Source: JACPHD01 sp964526325
Lineage (GTDB): Bacteria > Patescibacteriota > Patescibacteriia > Patescibacteriales > GWC2-42-12
Direction: 5' to 3'
DNA length: 58,217 nt
Assembly (NCBI GenBank): GCA_964526325.1
Contig: CAZGKM010000007.1
Coordinates: 1-58,217, forward strand
The position numbers and the translations under genes were made by a program. Positions 8,405-17,096 of this stretch are shown one piece after another (positions within the stretch are counted from its first letter, which is position 1; every line of letters begins with the position of its first letter). Below the pieces are notes generated by a model that saw only the letters and a program-made list of their open reading frames with translations, made no database searches and was not told the DNA's origin.

Positions 8405-10114
8405 CTACATTTCCTCCATAGTCTCAATTCCCAATAGCCCTAATCCATTTTCTATCGTCTGCTCCACCGCCGTAATTAAAGCCAGCCTGGCCAGCTTAAC
8501 CTCGGCTTTGGCTTTTAAAACTGGAACGGCATGGTAATAATCATTAAATTCCTGCGCCAATTCAAATAAATATTTCGCCAATTCGCTCGGATCATAATTT
8601 TTTCCGGCTATGGCCACAATTTCCGGATATTTCGCCAATTTATTTATTATATTATTTTCTTTTATTTCGGTTAAACCGTTAAAATTTATTTTTTGTAATT
8701 TTGGACTTTGAATTTTTGATTTTTTTTGTATGCTCCGTATCCTCGCGCCGGTATATTGCAGATAGGCCGCTGTATAACCCTCAAAGCGCAAGGCTTGGTC
8801 AATATCAAAAGTAATAACTTTATCGGCTCCGACTTTGAGCATTTCAAATTTTAAGGCTCCGTTAACTATTTTATCCGCCACTTCAATAATTTTTTTCTCC
8901 TGCCAATTTCTATGCCGCTTTTTAACTTCATTTACGGCTTTTTTAAAAGCTTGTTCGCGTAAATCTTCGTAAGTTATAACGTTGCCGGTTCGCGACGACA
9001 TCATGCCATCGGGCAATTTAACAAATTCGTAGCCTAAATGCAGCATTTCTTTCTTATAACCTAATAATTCTAAAATTTTAAATAATTGCTTAAAATATAA
9101 ACTTTGCCTAACGTCAACCACGTAAATCGACTTGTCAATTTTATATTTTTTAAATTTTTCTTCGGCCAGCGGCAAATCGGCCACCGGATATAAAGCCGTA
9201 CCATCGCTTCTTAAAACCACTAATACGCCCAGGTTGTATTTATCCAAATCGGCGATAACCGCGCCTTGGCTTTTAATAAAAAATTGTTTGGCGTAAAGCT
9301 TGGCTACCATATCCAAGCCTTTATCTATGGCCTCGCTTTCATAAAAAATATGTTCAAATTCTATTCCCAACTCTTTATAAATTTTATTAAAGCCGTCGAT
9401 GCTCCATTTTCTTGTTTTCTGCCATAATTTATAATCAGCGCCCTTCCGGTTTTCAATATTTTTCATTACTTGCCCGGCTTCAATTTTAGCCGCTTCGTTA
9501 TCGGCTAATTCTTGGCTGGCTCTAACGTAAACTTTGCCTAAAAAATATCCTTTATTTAACGGCAGTTTTTCTTTTTTATAAAATTTATTAAAAGCCCATA
9601 AAGTTTTTGCCGCGTGGATGCCGAAATCGTTAATATAAGAAACCGGAATTGATTTAAAGCCGTTAGCGGCTAAAATTTTATTTATCGCGTCGCCATAACA
9701 AATATTGCGCAAATGCCCGACATGGTATTCTTTGTGCGTGTTGGCGTTGGAAAATTCAATCATGGCTTTTTTATTCCGGCCGATATTATTAACGCCGTAT
9801 TTACCTTTAAATTTTAATATTTCTTCAACTACGCTTTGCGCCAATTTAGCCTTATTGAAAGTAAAATTTAAAAATGGGCCGATCGCTTTAGTCGCGATAA
9901 CCGTATCATTTAATTTTATCTTGCCGACTAAAAACTCCCCTGTCTCAACCGCGGTTTTTTTAAGCTCTTTAGCCAAACTGAAACAAGGCAAACTAAGATC
10001 GCCGAAGGCTGAATTCGGCGGATAGACTAAGTCGGACGCTTTTACCATTTTCTTTTTCAGCGCCGAATTAATCATGTCTGCAATATTTTGCTTAATTTTA
10101 TCTAAAGTAGACAT
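8405..10114 (-). CDS. argS: Arginyl-tRNA synthetase
   Basis: 569 residues. Class I synthetase that charges tRNA-Arg. N-terminal Add1 domain, the HIGH-like H-V-G-H-L-R-N near residue 133, a central catalytic domain, and a C-terminal DALR anticodon-binding domain ending with Y-Y-H-A-V-P-V. The ATG at 10114 is chosen because the longer version would begin with TTG at 10129. Residues about 461-475 (KSKIQSPKLQKI) are encoded by an AT-rich interspersed repeat, just before the DALR domain. Spacing of about 100 bp to tyrS suggests a shared transcript. Confidence 0.97.
   Translation of the reverse strand: MSTLDKIKQNIADMINSALKKKMVKASDLVYPPNSAFGDLSLPCFSLAKELKKTAVETGEFLVGKIKLNDTVIATKAIGPFLNFTFNKAKLAQSVVEEILKFKGKYGVNNIGRNKKAMIEFSNANTHKEYHVGHLRNICYGDAINKILAANGFKSIPVSYINDFGIHAAKTLWAFNKFYKKEKLPLNKGYFLGKVYVRASQELADNEAAKIEAGQVMKNIENRKGADYKLWQKTRKWSIDGFNKIYKELGIEFEHIFYESEAIDKGLDMVAKLYAKQFFIKSQGAVIADLDKYNLGVLVVLRSDGTALYPVADLPLAEEKFKKYKIDKSIYVVDVRQSLYFKQLFKILELLGYKKEMLHLGYEFVKLPDGMMSSRTGNVITYEDLREQAFKKAVNEVKKRHRNWQEKKIIEVADKIVNGALKFEMLKVGADKVITFDIDQALRFEGYTAAYLQYTGARIRSIQKKSKIQSPKLQKINFNGLTEIKENNIINKLAKYPEIVAIAGKNYDPSELAKYLFELAQEFNDYYHAVPVLKAKAEVKLARLALITAVEQTIENGLGLLGIETMEEM
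8690..8730 (-). repeat. AT-rich interspersed repeat within argS
   Basis: The word ttttgtaattttggactttg followed by aatttttgatttt, translated as part of ArgS. This class (in other CPR genomes words like aaaattcaaaatccaaa) recurs in tyrS, uvrC, murD, polA and lgt in this window. Confidence 0.55.
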
Positions 10115-10212
10115 AAAAATAATTTTCAATTTACAATTTTCAATAAATTTATTAATTTTACAATTATTAAATTATTTTTGCATTTTAAGGCGAGCCCAGA
10201 AAAATTAACTTT

Positions 10213-11445
10213 CTATTTTAATATTACTCTTACAAACTGCCTTTTGCCTCTTTGTATTAATATGCCATTTTTAATTATTTCAATTTCATTATTTATGTCT
10301 TTCACGACCTGGCCATCCACTTTAACTCCGCCCTGTTCAATCAATCTCCTGGCTTCGCCCTTGCTGGCCGCCAGTTTAACTTCAACCAATAAATCCACTA
10401 GCTTCCAATTGATAATTGATAATTGATAATTGATAATTTCTTCGGGTGTTTCTTTCTTCTGCACCGTCTTAATAAAATACTCCTGCGCTTCATTAGCTTT
10501 TTTCTCTCCATGATTAATTTTAGTAACTTCATAAGCCAAGCGCATTTTTATATCGCGCGGATTTTTTCCTTGCTTGATTTGTTCCGCCAGACTTTTAACT
10601 TCCGTCATCGGCAAATTAGTGCATAATTCCAAACCGACTTCAAGCACTCCGTCCGGCCAGGACATGACTTGGCCGTACATATTTTCCGGCGACTCGTCCA
10701 AATTAACTATATTGCCTTCGGTTTTTCCCATTTTTTTGCCTTCAGCATCAGCCAATAATTTCATGGTTAAAACGAATTTTTCCTTGCCTTTAACCGCTTT
10801 CATTAAATCCCGGCCGCAGAGCATGTTAAAAGTCTGGTCATTGCCGCCGACTTCTAAATCAACGTCCATGGCTACGCTGTCATAGCCTTGGGCCAAGGGA
10901 TATAAAAATTCATGAAGATAAATCGGCTTAGCCGCCTTAATTCTTTCCTGGAACATATCTCGGGCGAACATCTGTTGCGCCGTAAAATTAGAAGCGACCT
11001 CGATTAGATCTTTAAAACTTAGTTTGTCGCTCCATTTACTGTTATATAAAACTTTAGCCGGATTAGCGCCGCTGAATTTTAAATAAGCGCCGGCCTGTTT
11101 TTTGTAATTTTTGGAATTAGCCAAAACTTCTTTTCTGGTTAGCTTCTTCCTGGCCGCGGATTTATCGGTCGGATCGCCGATCATGCCGGTAAAATCACCG
11201 ATTAAAAATATGACCTCATGTCCCAATTCTTGAAACTGCGCTAATTTATTTAAAGCTATGGCATTGCCGATATGCAAAACCGGAGCCGAAGGGTCAAAGC
11301 CGCAATAAAGCCTAATTCTTTTTCCGGACAGTAAAACACGCTCCAAAGTTTCACGGTTGGGAAAAATATTCTCCACTCCGCGCGTTAAAACTTCATTAAT
11401 CTTATTTTTGTCGGTTATAATTTTTATCCCGTTAGATTTTAACAT
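10213..11445 (-). CDS. tyrS: Tyrosyl-tRNA synthetase
   Basis: 410 residues. Class I synthetase for tyrosine. HIGH motif H-I-G-N near residue 58, signature G-D-F-T-G-M-I-G-D-P near 83, KMSKS-like K-M-G-K-T near 233, and a C-terminal S4 RNA-binding domain (about 350-405). Two repeat-derived parts are visible: the first residues K-S-N-G-I-K-I lie in a roughly 100 bp palindromic element that also supplies the start codon, and I-N-Y-Q-L-S-I-I-N (about 335-346) comes from a tandem aattgat repeat at the catalytic/S4 linker. Likely co-transcribed with argS. Confidence 0.97.
   Translation of the reverse strand: MLKSNGIKIITDKNKINEVLTRGVENIFPNRETLERVLLSGKRIRLYCGFDPSAPVLHIGNAIALNKLAQFQELGHEVIFLIGDFTGMIGDPTDKSAARKKLTRKEVLANSKNYKKQAGAYLKFSGANPAKVLYNSKWSDKLSFKDLIEVASNFTAQQMFARDMFQERIKAAKPIYLHEFLYPLAQGYDSVAMDVDLEVGGNDQTFNMLCGRDLMKAVKGKEKFVLTMKLLADAEGKKMGKTEGNIVNLDESPENMYGQVMSWPDGVLEVGLELCTNLPMTEVKSLAEQIKQGKNPRDIKMRLAYEVTKINHGEKKANEAQEYFIKTVQKKETPEEIINYQLSIINWKLVDLLVEVKLAASKGEARRLIEQGGVKVDGQVVKDINNEIEIIKNGILIQRGKRQFVRVILK
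10406..10439 (-). repeat. Tandem AT repeat within tyrS
   Basis: Four copies of the 8-mer aattgata, in frame, encoding INYQLSIIN between the catalytic core and the S4 domain. Since 8 is not a multiple of 3, the reading frame is held only by the total length of the insert. Confidence 0.75.
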
Positions 11446-11524
11446 AAATTTAAGCCCGAAAAATATCTTAAATATTAACTAATTTATTTTAAAATTATTA
11501 AATTAATAAAATATCTAGCGGGGT
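11426..11524 (-). repeat. ~100 bp palindromic element overlapping the tyrS start
   Basis: Outer arms atcccgttagat (11426-11437) and atctagcggggt (11513-11524) form an imperfect inverted repeat around an AT-rich core. The inner arm contains the tyrS ATG and codons K-S-N-G-I. A second copy with the same arms, similar length and the same relation to a start codon is at 14506-14606. Confidence 0.75.
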
Positions 11525-11571
11525 GAATATTATTATTTAAACAGTTACAAAATTACTTTATAACTATCTTA

Positions 11572-12978
11572 TTATACTCTTATTCGATCGGTTATGATAG
11601 GCGCGTTCTCTTTAATTGCCGGATTTAAAAATTTTAATCTGGCGATTGGCTTATTTGTCTGCCTGGCCACATCGGCTAAAGTTATCGGCATTCTTTTATT
11701 ATTGGGAATTTTTATTTCTATACCTGCCCTTAAATTTTTTACCGCTTGCGGATTATATCTTGCCAATTCATTAAAATCAACTTTTAACTTCTTGGAAATT
11801 CTGTATAAATTTTTATCATCCGCCTTAGCCGTATAAATATTATGGCTAGGTGCTGATTGTTTGACTTCTTTAACATCAAAAGTAACCGGTTTTTCCTGCT
11901 CCTTGACTAGCCCTTCATCAATCAGCTCTATTATCGCGTAATATTTTGCCGGGTAATTCAAATTTTCCGAAAAACCGCTGATTTTTTTATTATAAATAAT
12001 TTGTTTATTCGCTTGACTTAAAGGTATGAAAATTTTCTGGCCAATTTTAATATTTTGGGGGTTGCCGATTTTATTATATTTTGCCAAATCGACTGAAGTA
12101 AATCCATGCGCTGCCGCAATGTCGTTCAAATTCTCTCCTCTCTTGATCACTCTGACATGGTGTTTTATATCTTTAACATCATTTTTAACTAAATTTAATT
12201 TTTGATTGATAAATTTTAAAAAATCCTCGTAAGAAATTTCCGCTTCATCCGCTTTTGCCTTTTTTAAATATTCCCAGATAAATCCTCCGTTATACCCGGA
12301 TAATGCCAGTTTCCAATCCTTGGTCGCTTGATATAAATCAAGGAGTAAATCGGCGCACGCTCGCGCGCTGGCCAGCGGATCTTTTCTCTCGTCATAATTT
12401 TGGCCTACTTTTAAATTATACATCCTGGCGGTTTTCGCCATAAATTGATACGGACCGGCCGCGCCGGCTTTTGATACGGCGTTAGGCTGCCAATGCGATT
12501 CGGGAATGGCTAAAAAAATAAATTCTTTAGGCACGCCCCTTTTTTCAAATATTTTTTCCAAATAAGGCTGCCAATACCCTATTTCTCGATAGGCTTTGAT
12601 TAAACTATTTCTTAATTTAGGATTATTGCGATATCTTTCTTTCCAATCATTTTTAATAGCTTCCGTTGTTTTTAAATCAAATTCTATCGTTTCTTCATTG
12701 TTAAAATCTAATATTTTCTTGGTGGATATGCTATCTTCATTCTCAATTTCCTTTTGCTCTTCAGTCGGATCTTCCGTATTTTTTTCATCCGTGTCATTTT
12801 CTTTATTTTCAAATTTATTGACAAAACGATTAATTGTTTCAAACGCTGGTCCGGCGGCTACAACGGCGGCCGAGCCGATTATGCCCTTTAAAAAATCTCT
12901 GCGAGTCAACCCCTCATCCTTTTTGCGATACTCGGGTTTTTTTAGAATTTGTTGATTTAATATATTTTCAGATATCAT
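11572..12978 (-). CDS. Lytic transglycosylase with LysM domains, Tat signal
   Basis: 468 residues. N-terminal twin-arginine motif T-R-R-D-F-L-K-G (about residues 25-32) followed by an alanine-rich hydrophobic stretch, so export by Tat is predicted. The SLT domain spans about 155-265, with catalytic Glu in A-I-P-E-S-H-W, then G-A-A-G-P-Y-Q-F-M and the A-L-S-G-Y-N-G-G motif. A LysM follows near 273-325, a second near 377-425, and a possible third at the end. It is MltD-like and cleaves peptidoglycan glycan strands. Monocistronic on the minus strand, between tyrS and nagB. Confidence 0.93.
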   Translation of the reverse strand: MISENILNQQILKKPEYRKKDEGLTRRDFLKGIIGSAAVVAAGPAFETINRFVNKFENKENDTDEKNTEDPTEEQKEIENEDSISTKKILDFNNEETIEFDLKTTEAIKNDWKERYRNNPKLRNSLIKAYREIGYWQPYLEKIFEKRGVPKEFIFLAIPESHWQPNAVSKAGAAGPYQFMAKTARMYNLKVGQNYDERKDPLASARACADLLLDLYQATKDWKLALSGYNGGFIWEYLKKAKADEAEISYEDFLKFINQKLNLVKNDVKDIKHHVRVIKRGENLNDIAAAHGFTSVDLAKYNKIGNPQNIKIGQKIFIPLSQANKQIIYNKKISGFSENLNYPAKYYAIIELIDEGLVKEQEKPVTFDVKEVKQSAPSHNIYTAKADDKNLYRISKKLKVDFNELARYNPQAVKNLRAGIEIKIPNNKRMPITLADVARQTNKPIARLKFLNPAIKENAPIITDRIRV

Positions 12979-13008
12979 TTATTTATATTAAGCTTCTTGA
13001 TTAGCGCA

Positions 13009-13782
13009 TTAGCTTTTATAACACTTCTTATCATCCATTAAATCTTTGGCCGCCCTATTATCTAAAATAACCGTTAAATTTTTATGATTTTGTAAAATTG
13101 AAGCCGGCACCAGCTTAGTAATTTTTCCTTTTAACGCTCTTTTTACAATGGCGCTTTTTTTATGTCCGGCGGCTAATAGAATTATTTTTCTGGCTTTCAT
13201 AATAGTCGCCAGCCCCATAGTAATTGCCCGGCGCGGCACGTCTTCAAACTTGCTGAAATATTTAGCGTTGGACAGCCTGGTTTTTCTTTTTAAAACAACC
13301 ACTCTGGTCTTAGAATTAAAATCCGAGCCGGGTTCATTAAAGCCTATGTGGCCGTTTAAACCGATGCCTAAAATCAATAAATCAAGACCATGATATTTTT
13401 TTATTAAACCATCATATTCAGCAGCCGCTTGCCGTAAATTTTTCGCCCACCTGCCTGATAGACAAGTTTGTCCGCCAGGAAAAAAAATATTCTCCGCCTT
13501 AATATCGATAAAATTAAAAAGCTTATTTTTCATAAACCAATGGTAGCTCCGGCAGTCGGTTTCGGCCAAACCGACATACTCATCCAAATTAAAAGTTCTA
13601 ACGCCTTTAAAGCTGATTTTTTTCTTTAAGCAATCTTTGGCTAAATTTTCATACAGCCCTAACGGCGTACCGCCGGTCGGCAAGCCTAAAACCGCCCGTT
13701 TTTTTTCTTTAAGCTCTTTTACAACCAAATCGGCGGCCAATTTTGACATGATTTGATAATTTTTGGCAATGACAATATTCAT
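13009..13782 (-). CDS. nagB: Glucosamine-6-phosphate deaminase
   Basis: 257 residues. Converts glucosamine-6-phosphate to fructose-6-phosphate and ammonia. Family motifs: L-P-T-G-G-T-P-L-G-L-Y near residue 38, F-N-L-D-E-Y-V-G near 63, L-G-I-G-L-N-G-H-I-G-F-N-E-P-G near 136, and the T-M-G-L-A-T-I region near 189. About ten residues (GGQTCLSGRW, about 101-111) are extra compared with the family and correspond to a repeat-like palindrome. It is divergent from a PIG-L deacetylase gene, which suggests joint handling of N-acetyl amino sugars. Confidence 0.93.
   Translation of the reverse strand: MNIVIAKNYQIMSKLAADLVVKELKEKKRAVLGLPTGGTPLGLYENLAKDCLKKKISFKGVRTFNLDEYVGLAETDCRSYHWFMKNKLFNFIDIKAENIFFPGGQTCLSGRWAKNLRQAAAEYDGLIKKYHGLDLLILGIGLNGHIGFNEPGSDFNSKTRVVVLKRKTRLSNAKYFSKFEDVPRRAITMGLATIMKARKIILLAAGHKKSAIVKRALKGKITKLVPASILQNHKNLTVILDNRAAKDLMDDKKCYKS
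13448..13479 (-). repeat. Palindromic repeat inside nagB
   Basis: cctgcctgatagacaagttt gtccgccagg, an imperfect inverted repeat (cctg../..cagg with gacaa/ttgtc core) read in frame as GQTCLSGRW. It lies in a surface loop region between conserved NagB blocks. Confidence 0.55.
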
Positions 13783-13807
13783 TAATTTATTTTAACATAT
13801 AGGGGAA

Positions 13808-13850
13808 AACTGGCAAATTAAGTTGCCAGTTTCTGATTCTTTGTTATAAT
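13808..13850 (+). promoter_or_regulatory. Promoter with operator-like palindrome
   Basis: Plus-strand promoter TTGCCA (13823-13828), 16 nt, TATAAT (13845-13850), ending 11 nt before the deacetylase ATG, so near-leaderless. An inverted repeat with perfect 8 bp arms, aactggca and tgccagtt (13808-13815 / 13824-13831), overlaps the -35 box between the divergent nagB and deacetylase genes. This geometry fits a repressor or activator site. Confidence 0.6.
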
Positions 13851-13861
13851 TAAACTTAGAT

Positions 13862-14458
13862 ATGAAATTAAAGAAAAATTTATCTGGTTGCGAAGCTTTG
13901 GTTGTTGTCGCTCACCCGGATGACGAAACGATCTGGCTGGGCGGATTTATTTTGCGCCACCCGGAAATAAACTGGACAATTTTTTCTTTATGTCGCGCTT
14001 CCGACCCGGATCGAAAGCCAAAATTTTTAAAAGCTTGCCGCCGCCTAAAAGCCAAATCAATAATCACCGACCTGAAAGACGAAACGGAAATAAAATTTTC
14101 CGACTATATCCCGGCCATAAAAAAAATTATTTCTAAAAAAATAAAAAAGGCTGAATTTGATTATCTGTTTACCCACGGCCGAAACGGAGAATACGGTCAT
14201 CCGGGGCATATCGCGGTGCATCAAGCGATTAAATCGCTAATTAAAGAGAAAAAAATAAAAACCAAAGCCTTTTTTTGTTTTAATTATAAAAAAGGGCCTC
14301 GCCCGAGCGCAATATCTTCTTCTAATTTATTAATCCGTTTAACGGACAAGGAATTTAAAAATAAAAAATTGATTATGACCGAAATTTACGGTTTTGACCC
14401 GGCCGGTATTGACGCTAACTATTGCACTAACCTGGAAGCTTTAAAAATAATTGCTTGA
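13862..14458 (+). CDS. PIG-L/LmbE family deacetylase
   Basis: 198 residues. Zinc-dependent N-acetylglucosamine-type deacetylase fold. The metal motif A-H-P-D-D-E is at about residues 18-23 and the second motif H-G-x-N-G-E-Y-G-H-P-G-H at about 110-121. Typical substrates are N-acetylglucosaminyl lipids or conjugates; the real one is unknown. It sits beside nagB (divergent) and upstream of a GT4 gene, which supports a sugar role. The stop is TGA, evidence for the standard bacterial code. Confidence 0.88.
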   Translation: MKLKKNLSGCEALVVVAHPDDETIWLGGFILRHPEINWTIFSLCRASDPDRKPKFLKACRRLKAKSIITDLKDETEIKFSDYIPAIKKIISKKIKKAEFDYLFTHGRNGEYGHPGHIAVHQAIKSLIKEKKIKTKAFFCFNYKKGPRPSAISSSNLLIRLTDKEFKNKKLIMTEIYGFDPAGIDANYCTNLEALKIIA

Positions 14459-14505
14459 TTATTTATTGAACTATTATTAATTAATTATAATTACAAATTT
14501 TATTC

Positions 14506-14606
14506 ACCCCGTTAGATATTCTATAAATTTTATTAATTTTATAATAAATAAATTATTATTTAAAAATATCTTTCGGGTTAAAAAATATGTCAAAATCTAA
14601 CGGGGT
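14506..14606 (+). repeat. ~100 bp palindromic element overlapping a GT4 start codon
   Basis: Perfect 12 bp arms accccgttagat (14506-14517) and atctaacggggt (14595-14606), with an AT-rich core that carries an inner aaatatctttcgggtt block. The glycosyltransferase ATG (14587) and its codons K-S-N-G-V lie in the distal arm. It is homologous to the element at 11426-11524. Confidence 0.8.
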
Positions 14607-15750
14607 AAAAATTGCTGTTTTATTCGCTTATCCACCAGAACCGGATGGTTTAAGCTTGCAGGGCCATTTGCTTTACCGAGGTTTAAAACAAATTGGCGCT
14701 GATGTTATGCCCTGCCATTATGTCCCCAGCTTGCAAAAACAATGGGTTTTAAGCGCTTACAAACCGGATATTGCTATCGGTATCGGTTGTTGGACTTATA
14801 CGCCGGACATTATTTTAAGTCCGCAGAATAACGGAGTTTTACCCATACCTTGGTTCGTAGCCAACGGCTGGGTGGCAAATTATCAAAAAACTATCGGCGA
14901 CCTGCCGCTATCTTTTACTACCAGCCAATGGGTATTGGATACTTACAAGCGCGATGGCGTTGATGTTTCTAATTTTTCGGTTTTACCAATCGGTTTTGAC
15001 CCAGAAGAAATAAAACCGATACCTCAAACCGATCCAAAAGTGCAAAAATTAAGACAAATGCTGGGGATTCAGCCTGATGAAAAAATGATTTTAACGGTTG
15101 GCGGCGACGTTACCTCTAAAGGCGCGCAGGAAATGTTTAAAGCCTTGGCGCAAATAGATAAAAATTTTAAAAACTGGAAATACGTCTGTAAAGCTTCTAA
15201 TAGCGAATGCGCCGAAGAGCATTATCACGAGGAAGAAAAATTAATTGAGGAGTTGGGCCTTGATCCGGGAAAAATAATTCATCTGACCGGCATGTATTCT
15301 CATGATTTCATGTCGTATTTATTATCCGCCTGCGATATCTACGCCGCGCCAAGCCGGCTTGAAGGTTTCGGCATGATTCAGCTTGAAGCCATGGCTTGCG
15401 CCCGACCGGTTATTTCCATTAACATCGGCGGACCGGTAGATACGATCGTACATGGCAAGACCGGCTTTTTAGCCGAAGTTGGCGAAACCATTAAGCTTAA
15501 TGAAGAATGGGCTTATGAATCCATGGGGTTTGACGCCGACCATAAAATTAAATTTGCCGAGCCTAAAATATTGGCTTACCGCGCCAGCGTGCCTGATTTA
15601 GTAAAATATACCACCGAACTTTTAACCGACGATAAACTTAGAGAGCAAATGGGTAAAAATGCCTATGATCATGCCATGGCTAATTTCCAATATGTTGATA
15701 TTGCTAAAAGGGCCTTAAAAACTATCCGGGAAAAATTAAACTTGAAATAA
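14587..15750 (+). CDS. Glycosyltransferase family 4
   Basis: 387 residues. GT-B fold retaining glycosyltransferase. The C-terminal donor-binding half shows A-P-S-R-L-E-G-F-G-M-I-Q-L-E-A-M-A-C-A-R-P-V (about residues 254-277) with the EX7E motif, followed by G-G-P-V-D-T-I. The acceptor-side half begins with A-Y-P-P-E-P-D-G. The start codon and residues 2-8 (SKSNGVK) come from a palindromic element shared with tyrS. It converges on the GH operon and is separated from it by a two-way terminator. Sugar donor and acceptor are unknown. Confidence 0.9.
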   Translation: MSKSNGVKIAVLFAYPPEPDGLSLQGHLLYRGLKQIGADVMPCHYVPSLQKQWVLSAYKPDIAIGIGCWTYTPDIILSPQNNGVLPIPWFVANGWVANYQKTIGDLPLSFTTSQWVLDTYKRDGVDVSNFSVLPIGFDPEEIKPIPQTDPKVQKLRQMLGIQPDEKMILTVGGDVTSKGAQEMFKALAQIDKNFKNWKYVCKASNSECAEEHYHEEEKLIEELGLDPGKIIHLTGMYSHDFMSYLLSACDIYAAPSRLEGFGMIQLEAMACARPVISINIGGPVDTIVHGKTGFLAEVGETIKLNEEWAYESMGFDADHKIKFAEPKILAYRASVPDLVKYTTELLTDDKLREQMGKNAYDHAMANFQYVDIAKRALKTIREKLNLK

Positions 15751-15772
15751 AACCGATAAAATTTAAATATCA

Positions 15773-15807
15773 AAAAGACGGCCCGATAAATCCCGGGTCG
15801 TCTTTTT
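15773..15807. terminator. Bidirectional terminator
   Basis: aagacggcccg, loop ataaatc, then cgggtcgtctt followed by T-run; A-run on the other side. It ends both the GT4 gene (+) and the carbohydrate operon (-). Confidence 0.85.
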
Positions 15808-15827
15808 AAATTTAAAGATGCTGATTG

Positions 15828-17012
15828 CTAAAAAATTAAAACTTTTTTCCGCTTAACGCACTCGTAAGCATAAAGATAAGCCCCGGCCGACCAAGCTTGA
15901 TAAGGTTCGCCTTTGGGCTCGCCGGTCCGGCCATCCAGCCATTCGTTAAATTCATAACCGTCTTTCATGTCCCTAATTTTCAATTTCCGCATCACGCCTT
16001 CGGCCAGCTTGCTTAATTCTTCTTCCGCCTTTTTATATTGTTTAATTTTTACTAAAGCCGCTATATAAAAACCGCCGATAAACGGCCAAACGCCACCGTT
16101 TAAATAATGGTAAGGCTGCCTGGCTTCACATTTGAAAAAATATGAATGCCATTCCTTGCCGCCGGGTTTAAGAGGCGGCCAAACCGCTTTAAGCGGCCAA
16201 GGCCGATTAATTTTTTCTTTTTCTATATAATTTAAAATGCTGCTAGCGATTTTTTCCGTAGCTAACCCGCTGACAATCGCTAAAATATTGCCTAAACTGT
16301 CGAACCACTCTTCCTGCTCCCGGTCGCCATCATGATTTTTCCAAGCCCAAGGCAGATAATAACCCAATTTTTTATCAAATAAAGCCGTGTATTGTTTTAT
16401 TTCTCCGTTCAATATCTTTTTTACGTTAGCCGCCGCTTTAGCTTCACCCGATAAGTTAAGCGCGGCATAATATAGGGCGTTGCAATTAATAGTATAGCCG
16501 TATTTATGGGGAAAAGCATCCTGCCAATCACCCGTAGGCTGTTGCGCTACTAGGCCAAGATTGTCCGGATCCTGGCATTTTAACCAAAATAAAGCCTGAT
16601 AAATATTATTCTTATATTTTTTTAATAACGAGCCGTCTTGATAATTTTTAGCGTAGGCATAATGCCCGATAATATACCATAAAGGAGCATCCAAAGAATT
16701 AAATGTAACAACTGATTTCCGATCGGTATTATAAGAACCTACGCAATTAGGAATTAAGCCGAACTCGGTCTGATTATCGGTTAATAATTCCAAGCTTTTT
16801 TTAATTGTGGTTTTATATTCTTTAAATAATGACGCGCCCAAAGCGCTCGTCATGCTGTCGCGCGCCCAAAGCGCTTCGTAGCCGCCAGGCAAACCAGAGG
16901 CAAAAAAACCGCAGGGTTTAGCCGCCCGGCTTAAAACGTCATGCGCTTTAACATAAGCTTGATTTTTGATATTCACCCTGTTAGAAATTGTTAAAAAATT
17001 AGAAATTTTCAT
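15828..17012 (-). CDS. (alpha/alpha)6-barrel glycoside hydrolase, debranching/invertase-like
   Basis: 394 residues from the ATG at 17012, which has an AAGG site about 8 nt upstream; longer starts (17057, TTG 17063) have none. Motifs W-A-R-D-S (about 53-57), G-D-W-Q-D-A-F (about 164), Y-L-N-G-G-V-W-P-F-I-G-G (about 297) and N-E-W-L-D-G...G-E-P-Y-Q-A-W-S-A-G match amylo-alpha-1,6-glucosidase and neutral invertase-type barrels (GH63/GH100/GH15 neighbourhood). The exact substrate cannot be stated. It is the last gene of the operon with the GT4 fusion and two GH130 genes, so a related oligosaccharide is likely. Confidence 0.8.
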   Translation of the reverse strand: MKISNFLTISNRVNIKNQAYVKAHDVLSRAAKPCGFFASGLPGGYEALWARDSMTSALGASLFKEYKTTIKKSLELLTDNQTEFGLIPNCVGSYNTDRKSVVTFNSLDAPLWYIIGHYAYAKNYQDGSLLKKYKNNIYQALFWLKCQDPDNLGLVAQQPTGDWQDAFPHKYGYTINCNALYYAALNLSGEAKAAANVKKILNGEIKQYTALFDKKLGYYLPWAWKNHDGDREQEEWFDSLGNILAIVSGLATEKIASSILNYIEKEKINRPWPLKAVWPPLKPGGKEWHSYFFKCEARQPYHYLNGGVWPFIGGFYIAALVKIKQYKKAEEELSKLAEGVMRKLKIRDMKDGYEFNEWLDGRTGEPKGEPYQAWSAGAYLYAYECVKRKKVLIF

Positions 17013-17096
17013 ATATTTTACCTTAATTATGCTTATTTTTATCCCGATAAACCGCATGCTCAAATTATAACCGGGCTCATATATAACAAATTATCT

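Noticed and set aside
11426..11524. T-box leader of tyrS
   Set aside because: No specifier loop or T-box sequence; the same element precedes a glycosyltransferase gene.
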